From contig CAJMNU010000011.1 of NCBI GenBank assembly GCA_905214855.1, forward strand, positions 1-26,200: DNA of 26,200 bases, written 5' to 3'. This document shows, piece after piece, positions 8,447 to 16,153 of this stretch; positions within the stretch are counted from its first letter, which is position 1; the number at the start of each line of letters is the position of its first letter. The notes beneath the pieces were generated by a model. It was not told the origin of the DNA, ran no database searches, and saw only the letters and a list, made by a program, of their open reading frames with translations. Source of the DNA: an uncultured bacterium (GTDB lineage Bacteria; Bacillota; Clostridia; Lachnospirales; Lachnospiraceae). The translations under genes were made by a program, and so were the position numbers.

Positions 8447-8713
8447 ATGGGAGATAAAAACAAAGAAGAAAAAATTGATGACATTGTCGCCATGATTGAT
8501 CAGTTTATGTCAAACAACGGCGGACATATGAATATACAAGTCGATGCTTCCGGCACAGTTACTGCCGAAAAGACTGTACAGACAACCAATTCTCTGGAAT
8601 GTGCTGCCGGAGATATGGCATGTAAAGTTCCTACTCTCTTTGAGGGTATGGATCTTTCAGAAGATACAGAAGAACAGCACGATGATTACAATTATAACCA
8701 TCACGAAGATTAA
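8447..8713 (+). CDS. Radical-domain-like small protein lacking the glycine loop
   Basis: An 88-residue acidic protein with no function I can name. Residues 9-32 (KIDDIVAMIDQF, then NGGHMNIQV) closely follow the first 30 residues of the separate glycyl radical protein encoded next ([12 protein letters not shown], then [10 protein letters not shown]). It then diverges: no RVSGYAV loop is present, two cysteines appear (ECAAGDMACK, residues 52 and 59), and the end is rich in Asp, Glu and His (DDYNYNHHED). It thus looks like a duplicated radical domain that lost the radical site. It could dock on the lyase body as a placeholder, assembly or protective factor, but this is inference. AAAGGAG eight bases before ATG 8447 decides the start over an earlier in-frame TTG and ATG. 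The next gene begins 18 bases after its stop. Confidence 0.85.
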   Translation: MGDKNKEEKIDDIVAMIDQFMSNNGGHMNIQVDASGTVTAEKTVQTTNSLECAAGDMACKVPTLFEGMDLSEDTEEQHDDYNYNHHED

Positions 8714-8731
8714 CTAAAGGAGGGCTTTATT

Positions 8732-8974
8732 ATGTCTATTAGCGAAAATCAAATTGATAACCTGGTATCCTTGTTAGACGGATATGCAGAAAAAGGCGGA
8801 CATCACTTAAATGTCAATGTATTTACAAAGGAAACTCTTCTGGATGCACAGGCACATCCTGAGAAATATCCTCAGCTGACCGTTCGTGTTTCTGGTTACG
8901 CTGTAAACTTCATCAAACTGACAAAAGAGCAGCAGGATGAAGTTATCTCCAGAACTTTCCACAACAATCTGTAA
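8732..8974 (+). CDS. Stand-alone glycyl radical domain of pyruvate formate-lyase (GrcA-like)
   Basis: An 80-residue protein equal to the C-terminal domain of PFL. It has GGHHLNVNV at residues 22-30, then [19 protein letters not shown], with the radical glycine at residue 55, and ends [16 protein letters not shown], as normal PFL does. E. coli GrcA (YfiD) and phage T4 Y06I are separate proteins of this type that rescue oxygen-cleaved PFL, but there the main enzyme keeps its own domain. Here the lyase body has none, so this protein should be the essential radical subunit, loaded by the downstream PflA. AAAGGAGGG stands about eight bases before ATG 8732. The start coincides with where the PFL chain resumes after a short linker, so both halves look natural. 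I leave the symbol empty because grcA implies a repair role only. Confidence 0.93.
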   Translation: MSISENQIDNLVSLLDGYAEKGGHHLNVNVFTKETLLDAQAHPEKYPQLTVRVSGYAVNFIKLTKEQQDEVISRTFHNNL

Positions 8975-8986
8975 AATTTGAGCTGA

Positions 8987-9102
8987 CAGGAAATCTTTCC
9001 TGAAGGACAATCTTGATGCCTGCAACGGGCTGATCTTGACAGCATCTTTTTCACCGCTGCAGTGCAATTCCCCATAGTGCCTGACATTCCTTGTCAGGCA
9101 CT
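8987..9102 (+). terminator. Run of hairpins between the radical subunit and pflA
   Basis: The 208-base spacer holds several stems: CAGGAA/TTCCTG (8987-9002), a GATGC...GCATC pairing followed by TTTTT (around 9015-9051), and AGTGCCTGAC/GTCAGGCACT (9076-9085 with 9093-9102) followed by TAAACTATTTATT. The second and third look like partial terminators. They would lower pflA relative to the abundant lyase proteins, as often seen where a catalytic activase follows its target. Confidence 0.55.
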
Positions 9103-9182
9103 TAAACTATTTATTCTACTATTATAGACAGAATCGAGCCTAACTGGGTCGATCTGATCAAAGCAAAGGAGCGATCAACATC

Positions 9183-9947
9183 ATGACGGGTCAAATCCAT
9201 TCTATCGAGAGTTTCGGAACCGTTGACGGACCGGGAGTCCGTATGGTTGTCTTTACCAAAGGCTGTCCTATGCGCTGCCAGTACTGCCATAATCCTGATA
9301 CATGGCAGTTTGATGGGGGAACTGAGATGACCACGGATGAAATTCTGGAACAATATGCAAGAAATAAGACATTCTACCGCAGCGGTGGTCTTACTGTCAC
9401 CGGCGGAGAGCCAATGGTACAGATGGCATTTGTCACAGAGCTTTTCGAAAAAGCCCACGCACAAGGTATCCATACCTGTCTGGATACATCTGGTATCATG
9501 TTTCATCCTGACAGCCCTTCCAATATTGAGCAGGTAGATGCCCTTCTCGCAGTTACCGATCTGGTCATGCTTGATATCAAACACATCGATCCAACAGAGC
9601 ATCAAAAACTGACAGCACAGCCAAACCAGAATATTCTTGCGTTTGCCCGCTATCTGTCCGAAAAACAGATTCCTGTCTGGATCAGACATGTTGTAGTCCC
9701 TGGGATCACAGATGATCCAAACTGGCTCTACCAGCTTGGGCATTTTATCGGAACACTCTCCAATGTGAAAGCCTTGGATGTCCTTCCTTACCATGATATG
9801 GGCAAGACCAAATACCATGAGCTTGGTATCCCGTACCCGCTTGAATCGCTCAAACCTCTTTCCCGTGAGGATGCCCTTGCTGCAAAAAAGATCATTCTTT
9901 CTGGGATTCGTGATGAGCATACTTGTACCGAAAAGAAACCAATTTAG
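9183..9947 (+). CDS. pflA: Pyruvate formate-lyase activating enzyme (radical SAM)
   Basis: A 254-residue radical S-adenosylmethionine enzyme. The cluster motif is CPMRCQYCHNPDTW (CxxxCxxC, cysteines near residues 29, 33 and 36), preceded by the PFL-activase signature ESFGTVDGPGVRMVVF. The GGEP SAM-binding motif follows near residues 75-78. The length fits the family (about 245-260). It uses a reduced [4Fe-4S] cluster to split SAM and abstracts hydrogen from the PFL glycine, which here lies on a separate 80-residue protein. It must therefore recognise a free radical domain or a body-domain complex. GGAG eleven bases before ATG 9183 supports the start. A ferredoxin gene follows 87 bases after the stop and may supply the electron. 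Confidence 0.95.
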   Translation: MTGQIHSIESFGTVDGPGVRMVVFTKGCPMRCQYCHNPDTWQFDGGTEMTTDEILEQYARNKTFYRSGGLTVTGGEPMVQMAFVTELFEKAHAQGIHTCLDTSGIMFHPDSPSNIEQVDALLAVTDLVMLDIKHIDPTEHQKLTAQPNQNILAFARYLSEKQIPVWIRHVVVPGITDDPNWLYQLGHFIGTLSNVKALDVLPYHDMGKTKYHELGIPYPLESLKPLSREDALAAKKIILSGIRDEHTCTEKKPI

Positions 9948-9961
9948 TTTATAATTTCCAC

Positions 9962-9990
9962 TTGAATATTTGCGAATTATAGTATAAAAT
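9962..9990 (+). promoter_or_regulatory. Possible promoter of the ferredoxin gene
   Basis: TTGAAT (9962-9967) and TAAAAT (9985-9990) are 17 bases apart in the pflA-ferredoxin spacer. The ferredoxin could be made both from the pfl transcript and from here. Confidence 0.5.
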
Positions 9991-10034
9991 AAGGACAACA
10001 ATGATTTATTTAATCTATAAGGAGGTATTTTACT

Positions 10035-10205
10035 ATGGCATACGTAATTAATGATGGATGTGTATCCTGCGGCGCTTGTGCTGATGGATGTCCAGTTGGC
10101 GCTATCTCTGAGGGAGACGGCAAATATGTGATCGACGCTGATACTTGCATCGAGTGCGGTTCTTGTGCAGCTACTTGCCCAACAGGTTCTATTGAGCAGG
10201 AATAA
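10035..10205 (+). CDS. 2[4Fe-4S] ferredoxin
   Basis: A 56-residue protein with two bacterial ferredoxin motifs: CVSCGACADGCP (residues 9-20) and CIECGSCAATCP (residues 38-49). Each has the CxxCxxCxxxCP spacing that binds a [4Fe-4S] cubane, and the size is that of clostridial ferredoxins. It carries low-potential electrons in the cytoplasm. GGAGGT stands about nine bases upstream of ATG 10035. Its place directly after pflA suggests that it reduces the activase cluster, although it may serve general metabolism (pyruvate:ferredoxin oxidoreductase, hydrogenase). A very strong terminator follows at once, so it is the last gene of the unit. Confidence 0.95.
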   Translation: MAYVINDGCVSCGACADGCPVGAISEGDGKYVIDADTCIECGSCAATCPTGSIEQE

Positions 10206-10209
10206 TTCT

Positions 10210-10290
10210 GACAGTTGCATAATGGCTTCCCCATATGACTAATATATGGGGAAGCCATTTTTTTAATACATAAGAAAGCCTGTAACTGTC
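10210..10290 (+). terminator. Strong terminator after the ferredoxin gene, inside a wider inverted repeat
   Basis: AATGGCTTCCCCATAT (10221-10236) and ATATGGGGAAGCCATT (10244-10259) pair perfectly over 16 bases with a seven-base loop, followed by a T-run to 10264. An outer pair, GACAGTTGCA (10210-10219) and TGTAACTGTC (10281-10290), brackets it with one G-T pair. It ends the pfl-ferredoxin unit. Confidence 0.92.
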
Positions 10291-10338
10291 CACTCATAAC
10301 AACGGCTTTTGCCTAAAACAAACGAAAGGATCTTATTT

Positions 10339-11058
10339 ATGAAAAAACCATTCATTGGCTTATGCCCTTCACACAATTTAGAAACCAATGATCTTGCCAT
10401 GCGCTATACTTATCTGGACGCTGTAGCACATGGTGGAGGCATTCCCCTTGTCCTTCCTCTCAAAGCAAGCCGTGAAGATCTTGCTGCGATCGTAGAAAAG
10501 ATGGATGGGATCATTCTGATCGGAGGTCCTGATATCCATCCATTCCGTTTTCATGAAGAAACCCACGCTGCCTGTGGAGAGGCATCTCTGATCCGTGATG
10601 AACTCGAACTTACACTTCTTTCTGTTGCCATGGAACAAAAGAAACCAATTTTAGGTGTCTGCCGTGGCGTCCAGCTCATCAATGTAGGGCTTGGCGGCAC
10701 CCTCTATCAAGACCTGAAAAGTCAATGGAAAGAGGAATTCCCGATCGCCCATGATCAGCCGTTTGAAGGAACTGTGACTTCTCATACTGTTGAAGTACTT
10801 CCTGATACCCTCTTATCAAACATCATAAAAAAGCAAAAAATCGAAGTGAACAGCTTTCATCATCAGGCAATCAAAGATCTTGCTCCGGGTCTTAAAGTAT
10901 GCGGATATGCCCCAAACCACCTTATAGAAGCAGTAGAGCTGCCAGACTATCCATTCCTTCTTGGTGTACAATGGCATCCAGAATACCTCTTCCCAGTCAA
11001 TGAAGATGCATCCAAAATCTTTACGGCGTTTGTTGATGTCTGCCGCAAAGCTGAATAA
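10339..11058 (+). CDS. Gamma-glutamyl-gamma-aminobutyrate hydrolase-like amidotransferase (peptidase C26)
   Basis: A 239-residue class I glutamine amidotransferase-fold hydrolase. It has GIILIGGPDIHP near residues 60-71, the nucleophile elbow GVCRGVQLINV with the catalytic cysteine near residue 112, and GVQWHPEYLF with the catalytic histidine near 215. This set and the length match the PuuD family, which cleaves gamma-glutamyl amides such as gamma-glutamyl-GABA or folate polyglutamates. The real substrate is unknown, because Firmicute members often sit away from putrescine genes, as here. ATG 10339 is preferred because AAAGG lies about ten bases upstream; an earlier in-frame alternative start at 10309 lacks one. 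It stands alone between the ferredoxin terminator and a convergent gene. Confidence 0.88.
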   Translation: MKKPFIGLCPSHNLETNDLAMRYTYLDAVAHGGGIPLVLPLKASREDLAAIVEKMDGIILIGGPDIHPFRFHEETHAACGEASLIRDELELTLLSVAMEQKKPILGVCRGVQLINVGLGGTLYQDLKSQWKEEFPIAHDQPFEGTVTSHTVEVLPDTLLSNIIKKQKIEVNSFHHQAIKDLAPGLKVCGYAPNHLIEAVELPDYPFLLGVQWHPEYLFPVNEDASKIFTAFVDVCRKAE

Positions 11059-11073
11059 CTTCCTGTATCTCAT

Positions 11074-11706
11074 TTATTGGATCTTTTTGCCATTCCGTGC
11101 AAACTTTTTCTTTTTAAATTTAAAGAACGGCATTTTTAAGGCAGAGGCTGCGGCTTCTGCTTTACTCTTATCCTCTCTCTGACATGCCCGTATACTGTCA
11201 TCCAAATGCCTATATCTTGCTTCCTGTCGTTCATCCAAAATCTTCATCTGATATGCCATCTCATCCGCCACCTTTTCCGTGACAGCCGCCCCAATGACCT
11301 GACCAAGCCTTTCGTTGTTTTCTTTAAGTGCATGTCCTATGATCTGATTCATAATAGACTGAAACTCTTCCATCTTCTCCACAGCAATAAGTTCCTCATC
11401 CGGCTTGTCTACCTGACTTAAAGCTGTAGATATCTCCTCATCAAATGTTTTCTCCGGTTCCAGCCTGTCGCTGTGGTTTTCCATCATTCTGTCCAATGCA
11501 CTTTTAATTGCCTTTAACTGGTATCCTTTCTCCTTCAGATCACGGATCTGCTGAAACAATTTAATATGAAACTCTGTATAATACCGATGCCCCATATCGT
11601 TGCGAGGAATCGGTATCTCCAATTCCTCCTCCCAATATCTTAACACATGGGTTTCCACATCAACCTGCTTTGATGCATCTGATATCAGATAATGTATTTC
11701 CGACAT
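11074..11706 (-). CDS. MerR-type DNA-binding protein with coiled coil and basic tail (RacA-like?)
   Basis: A 210-residue protein. Residues about 5-75 form a MerR winged helix: 'YLISDASKQVDVETHVLRYW' and then 'RNDMGHRYYTEFHIKLFQQI' are the two halves of the DNA-binding fold. The middle (about 90-185) is charged and helical, a likely coiled coil, with no effector domain or metal cysteines. The end is strongly basic (FKFKKKKFARNGKK). This layout recalls RacA/MerR-like chromosome-anchoring proteins more than stress-sensing MerR regulators, but I cannot decide. ATG 11706 has AAAGGAGAGG eight bases upstream. It follows dnaB on the same strand after a large palindrome, so it may be co-transcribed in part with replication genes. 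It converges with the C26 hydrolase, stops only 15 bases apart. Confidence 0.78.
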   Translation of the reverse strand: MSEIHYLISDASKQVDVETHVLRYWEEELEIPIPRNDMGHRYYTEFHIKLFQQIRDLKEKGYQLKAIKSALDRMMENHSDRLEPEKTFDEEISTALSQVDKPDEELIAVEKMEEFQSIMNQIIGHALKENNERLGQVIGAAVTEKVADEMAYQMKILDERQEARYRHLDDSIRACQREDKSKAEAAASALKMPFFKFKKKKFARNGKKIQ

Positions 11707-11755
11707 AGCAAAATCCTCTCCTTTAGTCCACAATATTGTATTCCTATCTCTTTAC

Positions 11756-11791
11756 ATAGATAACCATACCGCCATATGGCGGCATATCTAT
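11756..11791. promoter_or_regulatory. Nested palindrome upstream of the MerR-like gene
   Basis: CCGCCATATGGCGG (11769-11782) is a perfect 14-base palindrome, bracketed by ATAGATA (11756-11762) and TATCTAT (11785-11791). It lies after the dnaB stop and before the MerR-like gene, next to a weak promoter (TTATCT, 17 bases, TACAAT on the minus strand). It may be an operator for the MerR-like protein or a hairpin ending or processing the dnaB transcript; there is no T-tract. Confidence 0.55.
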
Positions 11792-11826
11792 CTATACTAT
11801 ATGTGGACACAGAGAAAAATATGATA

Positions 11827-13161
11827 CTATTTCTCCATATTGGCAAATTTCGTATAATTCGGCAGCCATACCAGTTCTACAGTACCAATCGGACCATTTC
11901 TCTGCTTCGCTATAATGACTTCTGCCACATTGGGTTTATCCGTATCTTTGTTATAATAATCATCACGATATAGAAACATCACCACATCCGCATCCTGCTC
12001 AATTGCACCAGATTCTCTAAGATCTGAAAGCATTGGTCTATGGTCTGTTCTTGTCTCACAGGCACGGCTCAGCTGAGAAAGAGCCACCACTGGTGCATTC
12101 AATTCCCTCGCCAGAGCTTTCAAAGAACGAGAAATCTCTGAGATCTCCTGCTGACGGTTCTCACCGCTCTTCGTCCCGCTTCCGCTCATCAACTGCAAAT
12201 AGTCAATGATAACTAGGCTAAGACCATATTCCAGCTTCATCTTACGACATTTCGAGCGCAATTCTGTGATGGAAATTCCAGGGGTATCATCGATCATAAG
12301 TGTGGAATTGCTGATTACTCCGATTCCCTCAACTACCTTGTCCCAATCAGAATCACTTAATGTTCCAGTTCGAAGAGTTTGAGAATCTACTTTAGATTCC
12401 ATAGAAAGCATTCGGTTGACAAGCTGCTCTTTGCTCATCTCCAGACTAAAGATCATACAGGGCAGCTTTTTCTTCACTGCAACATGATGTACCACATTTA
12501 AAACGAACGCTGTTTTTCCCATAGAAGGTCGTGCTGCGATCAAGATAAAATCGGAAGGCTGCATACCAGAAGTCCTATAATCCAAATCTGTAAATCCTGT
12601 AGGGATTCCTGTCACTGTACTTTTTGTTTTTGCGGCAATCTCGATCTTTTCCAATACATTCATGGCAACCTGTCGTATTGGTACGAATTCACCTGAATTG
12701 CGGTTCTGCAAAAGATCAAAAATCTTTTTTTCTGTTTGAGCTAAAATGTCTTCCGTTTTTTCTTTTCCCGCATAACAAGCATTAGCAATCTCCTCATTCA
12801 CCCGAATCAAACGACGCAGAATTGCTTTATCTCTCACGATAGCCGCATAATAACGTACATTGGCTGATGTTGGGACTGTTGACATGATATCTTTTACGAA
12901 CTCAAGACTGCTGATCTCAGGCGGCACATCTTTCTCTTTCAAACGATTCTGAAGTGTTACAAGGTCAACCGGTTTTCCTTCATTATACAATTCTACCATT
13001 GTCTCAAAGATCACACCATATTGGTGCTGGTAGAAATCATCCCCCATAAGCATCTCAGATGCTGTGACGATCGCAGCCTTGTCAAGCAGCATGGAACCGA
13101 TCACAGACTGTTCTGCCTCCAGACTATGAGGCAATATTCTTTTGATCAAAGCCTCTTCCAT
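11827..13161 (-). CDS. dnaB: Replicative DNA helicase DnaB
   Basis: A 444-residue hexameric helicase that unwinds DNA at the replication fork. The N-terminal primase-interacting domain begins PHSLEAEQSVIGSML. The RecA-like core shows Walker A in AARPSMGKTAF near residue 205, SLEMSKEQLVNRML, Walker B IIDYLQLM, and ALSQLSRACETR followed by LRESGAIEQDADVV. The length is normal for DnaB (DnaC of B. subtilis). No intein or insertion is present. AGGAGG seven bases before ATG 13161 sets the start. gdpP, rplI and dnaB in this order is a conserved Firmicute arrangement, here with an unusual structured spacer of about 250 bases between rplI and dnaB. Confidence 0.97.
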   Translation of the reverse strand: MEEALIKRILPHSLEAEQSVIGSMLLDKAAIVTASEMLMGDDFYQHQYGVIFETMVELYNEGKPVDLVTLQNRLKEKDVPPEISSLEFVKDIMSTVPTSANVRYYAAIVRDKAILRRLIRVNEEIANACYAGKEKTEDILAQTEKKIFDLLQNRNSGEFVPIRQVAMNVLEKIEIAAKTKSTVTGIPTGFTDLDYRTSGMQPSDFILIAARPSMGKTAFVLNVVHHVAVKKKLPCMIFSLEMSKEQLVNRMLSMESKVDSQTLRTGTLSDSDWDKVVEGIGVISNSTLMIDDTPGISITELRSKCRKMKLEYGLSLVIIDYLQLMSGSGTKSGENRQQEISEISRSLKALARELNAPVVALSQLSRACETRTDHRPMLSDLRESGAIEQDADVVMFLYRDDYYNKDTDKPNVAEVIIAKQRNGPIGTVELVWLPNYTKFANMEK

Positions 13162-13211
13162 TTTGTTTCCTCCTATGTGAATCCCCATTCTACGGTGTTA
13201 CAGCGAAAAGT

Positions 13212-13274
13212 TGAGGACGCTCAAGCCTCTGTGTACCTTATGCGGCACACCGGTTCGACCCGAAAGCGTCCTCA
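13212..13274 (-). ncRNA. Structured RNA element between rplI and dnaB
   Basis: TGAGGACGCT (13212-13221) pairs with AGCGTCCTCA (13265-13274) over ten bases. Inside, GTGTACC (13231-13237) pairs with GGCACAC (13244-13250) with one G-T pair and a six-base loop; unpaired segments are left on both sides. The minus-strand tail ACTTTTCG is too weak for a good terminator, so this may be the rplI terminator, an attenuator or a leader element for dnaB. I do not recognise a known riboswitch. Confidence 0.5.
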
Positions 13275-13408
13275 CTCTTGTATTTATGCACATTTTTCTT
13301 ATTTTCATACCAAACACCACAATATATATTTATCTACAAACCAAACTATATCTATTGATCCTGCGGCATCTGATACAAATCTGTTCTCTGTCATCTTAAC
13401 ATGAACAA

Positions 13409-13855
13409 TTATGCCTCTACTACCTTAACCATCAGTGTAGCTGTCACATCTTTGTGCAGTTTAATGCTGACCTCATGTGAACCAAATGTCTTGATCGGCT
13501 CTGGCAATACGATCTTTTTCTTGTCAATGTCGTGTCCCAACTGTGTTGTGATCTCCTGTGCGATCTCCTTGCTGGAAACAGAACCGAAGGCTCTTCCGCC
13601 CTGACCTGCCTTAATGGAGACTGTGATAGACTGCTCTTTTAAAATATCAGAGAGTTTCTGTGCCTCTGCCAGTTTCTCTGCGGCAATTTTTTCCTCACTT
13701 GCTTTCTGGAGTTTTAAGTCATTTAAGTTCTTTGGTGTTGCCTCAAGCCCCAGTTTTTTCTTTAAAATAAAATTTCTTGCATATCCATCATTTACCTTTA
13801 CAATCTGACCTTTTTTTCCAAGTGCCTTTACATCCTCTAACAAAATTACTTCCAT
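13409..13855 (-). CDS. rplI: 50S ribosomal protein L9
   Basis: A 148-residue ribosomal protein binding 23S rRNA through its N-terminal domain. It starts [16 protein letters not shown] and continues [18 protein letters not shown], the L9 signature. A long connecting helix follows (about 40-75) and then a C-terminal domain with [18 protein letters not shown]. Length and domains are complete. ATG 13855 lies one base after the gdpP stop, with the ribosome site AAGGGAG inside the end of gdpP, so translation is coupled. The longer reading from 13876 would overlap gdpP and is rejected. Confidence 0.98.
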   Translation of the reverse strand: MEVILLEDVKALGKKGQIVKVNDGYARNFILKKKLGLEATPKNLNDLKLQKASEEKIAAEKLAEAQKLSDILKEQSITVSIKAGQGGRAFGSVSSKEIAQEITTQLGHDIDKKKIVLPEPIKTFGSHEVSIKLHKDVTATLMVKVVEA

Positions 13856-13856
13856 T

Positions 13857-15902
13857 TTATATTTCTCCCTTCTCAAGCATGGATTTCAGCGTTTCTTTTA
13901 ACAGCTTTTTCGCTTCATCCACAGTCATATCTTTCAACTGGGCTCCGGCGATCGTTCTGTGACCGCCTCCTCCAAGTTTTTCCATAATAATCTGTACATT
14001 GACTTCATCAATGGAACGAGCACTCAAATATATCTTTCCATTAAACGGTGTCAAAACAACGGATGCCCTGATACCTATAATATCCAACAGCTCATTTGCC
14101 GCCTGCGCTCCCACAACGGTAGGACTTTCCACATTTTCTGCCGGACATACTCCGATCGCAAATGCACCTTCAAAAATCTCTGCACTTCGGATTGCTTCCG
14201 CCCGTGCCTTATAATCCACCATCTTCTCTCTAAACAGTTTGCGCACACGGGTGACATCCGCACCAGAACGGCGCAAGAACGCCGCTGCCTCAAATGTACG
14301 CACGCCTGTCTGGTTCTCAAAATTATGTGTATCAATTACAATTCCAGCGTACATGGCATCTGCCTCTGCTGGACGTACCTTAATCCCATCTGCAATATAC
14401 TGTAAAATCTCTGCTACCATCTCACATGTAGAAGATGCATACGGTTCTACATAGGACAATACCGCATTGTCAATGATCTCACTTGTCTGTCTGTGATGAT
14501 CTAACACCACGATCGTCTTCACCATCTGCAAAAGTTCCGGTGATTCTGTAAAGCTAGGTCTGTTTACATCCACAACGACCAACATGGTAGAGCTATCCAC
14601 CATCTCTGCTGCCTTACTTCCAGTCAGGAACAGATCTTCTGGATAATCTGCATTGTTCATAAAACGCTCCATCATTGGGCGTACAGAAGAAGTTACATCA
14701 TTGATAACAATATGTGCTTTTTTGTTCAGTGCTGTTGCAATACGGTAAATACCAATGGAAGCGCCCAGAGAATCAATATCTCCTATCTTATGTCCCATGA
14801 TCAGAAGGCGCTCTTTGCCATCCATCAATTCACGCAGCGCATGTGCCTTGACACGGGCTTTTACACGGGTCGTTTTCTCTGCCTGCTGTGCCTTTCCTCC
14901 ATAATACTGGATCTTATTTCCATTTTTGACAACAGCCTGATCTCCGCCCCTTCCCAGTGCCATATCAATAGCAGTTCTTGCGTAATCATAATTTTGACTG
15001 TAGCTTTCCCCATTCATTCCAAGACCAATACTCAAAGTAACAGCCATTTCATTGCCGATATTCACTGTCTTTACCTCTTCCAACAATGAAAAATGGTCTT
15101 CTTCTATATTGTTCATATATTTTTGTTTGATCGCAATAAAATACTTGTCTTTCTCCAAACGCTTTACAATACCACCAAAACCGGAAATATACTTGTTGAT
15201 CTTGCGGTCAATCAGCGCTGTCAAAAGAGAACGTCTCACGTCTTCTACACTGTTCAGGGCTTCTTCATAGTTATCCAGATAAATTAAACCTGCCACCAGC
15301 TTCTGATCTAAGATCTCCTGACGGTATTTCAAAATATCCGTCTCATCATAGAGGTACACTGCAAGTAAAGATTCCTTTTCTATCTCACTTCCCAGTGTTT
15401 CTGCCATCAGCTCATCATTCTCAAAACAGACTTCCTTGATCTCTACAGAAAATCTTCGTTCTTTTGTCTTGATATGGATCGGTTCTCCATTTTTTATCTT
15501 GTCCAATCCTTCTTTTGCAAGTTCCGGAAATAATGTACTAAGGCTTTTTCTGCATGACCGTTCTTCTCCTATCACCTCTGCAAACGCATGGTTCATCCAA
15601 AGCAGATGTCCATCTTTGTCAGCGATCGCATATGGAACTCCCATATGGAGCAGCAGTTCTTTCTGCACCCAGGCATACTGGGAAGAGAAATCCACAAGAC
15701 CTGCTAAAAGACCTTTTCGTTTATAGAAGTACAGCCATATTGCGATCGCCACATAAACGATCGTCAAAGCCGCCATTACAATTCCAGCCTGAATATCGAC
15801 TGCTGCTATGAGCAGGTTCATCGCCACCAGCAGAACGGACAAAAGCAGCGGCCACATCAAATAAATCCCCAGCTGCCCTTTTATCTTTATTTTCTCTTTC
15901 AT
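13857..15902 (-). CDS. gdpP: Cyclic-di-AMP phosphodiesterase GdpP (DHH family)
   Basis: A 681-residue membrane protein that hydrolyses cyclic di-AMP. Two membrane helices lie at about 12-55 ([17 protein letters not shown] and an [13 protein letters not shown] segment). A PAS-like domain follows (about 80-160), then a degenerate GGDEF domain (about 175-310) lacking the GGDEF signature, then DHH and DHHA1 domains (about 345-680). The catalytic motifs are visible: [19 protein letters not shown], the DHH in VVLDHHRQT, and [12 protein letters not shown] near the end. The order and length match B. subtilis GdpP (YybT). ATG 15902 with GGGAG six bases upstream is better than a TTG at 15908. It controls cyclic-di-AMP and so potassium and cell-wall homeostasis. 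It is first in the gdpP-rplI unit. Confidence 0.96.
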   Translation of the reverse strand: MKEKIKIKGQLGIYLMWPLLLSVLLVAMNLLIAAVDIQAGIVMAALTIVYVAIAIWLYFYKRKGLLAGLVDFSSQYAWVQKELLLHMGVPYAIADKDGHLLWMNHAFAEVIGEERSCRKSLSTLFPELAKEGLDKIKNGEPIHIKTKERRFSVEIKEVCFENDELMAETLGSEIEKESLLAVYLYDETDILKYRQEILDQKLVAGLIYLDNYEEALNSVEDVRRSLLTALIDRKINKYISGFGGIVKRLEKDKYFIAIKQKYMNNIEEDHFSLLEEVKTVNIGNEMAVTLSIGLGMNGESYSQNYDYARTAIDMALGRGGDQAVVKNGNKIQYYGGKAQQAEKTTRVKARVKAHALRELMDGKERLLIMGHKIGDIDSLGASIGIYRIATALNKKAHIVINDVTSSVRPMMERFMNNADYPEDLFLTGSKAAEMVDSSTMLVVVDVNRPSFTESPELLQMVKTIVVLDHHRQTSEIIDNAVLSYVEPYASSTCEMVAEILQYIADGIKVRPAEADAMYAGIVIDTHNFENQTGVRTFEAAAFLRRSGADVTRVRKLFREKMVDYKARAEAIRSAEIFEGAFAIGVCPAENVESPTVVGAQAANELLDIIGIRASVVLTPFNGKIYLSARSIDEVNVQIIMEKLGGGGHRTIAGAQLKDMTVDEAKKLLKETLKSMLEKGEI

Positions 15903-15978
15903 ATCCAACTCCCTACTTTTCTTTTACCCCGCCAAACATTGTTTCTATAAAATTAGTCGATCAAACCTCTTTCAGCAC

Positions 15979-16007
15979 ATTGTATCATAATTTCATGTTT
16001 TCGGCAA
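15979..16007 (-). promoter_or_regulatory. Promoter of gdpP-rplI
   Basis: On the minus strand, TTGCCG (16007-16002), a 17-base spacer and TACAAT (15984-15979) give a plausible sigma-A promoter with a leader of about 70 bases. ATTAGTCGATCAAA in that leader shows no convincing terminator or riboswitch. Confidence 0.6.
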
Positions 16008-16153
16008 CTTCTGAACGCTTTAAGCAGCATTTCAAACGTATGAATCCAGCCTCTACTTTTACTTATTTTCTATTTTTTTCTTCTACTGGAATATTTTTTC
16101 TGACTATGTTAAGATATCTTTATTCTAAATTAAAATAAGATTGGGGAATTGAG

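Noticed and set aside
9111..10220. A 369-residue minus-strand open frame opposite pflA and the ferredoxin
   Set aside because: It covers two clear iron-sulphur protein genes on the other strand and has no recognisable domain.
13212..13274. Possible tRNA, because of a GGTTCGA-like segment and a seven-pair end stem
   Set aside because: The element is only about 63 bases, has no acceptable D-arm or anticodon arm, and the GGTTCGA is not in a five-pair stem with a seven-base loop.
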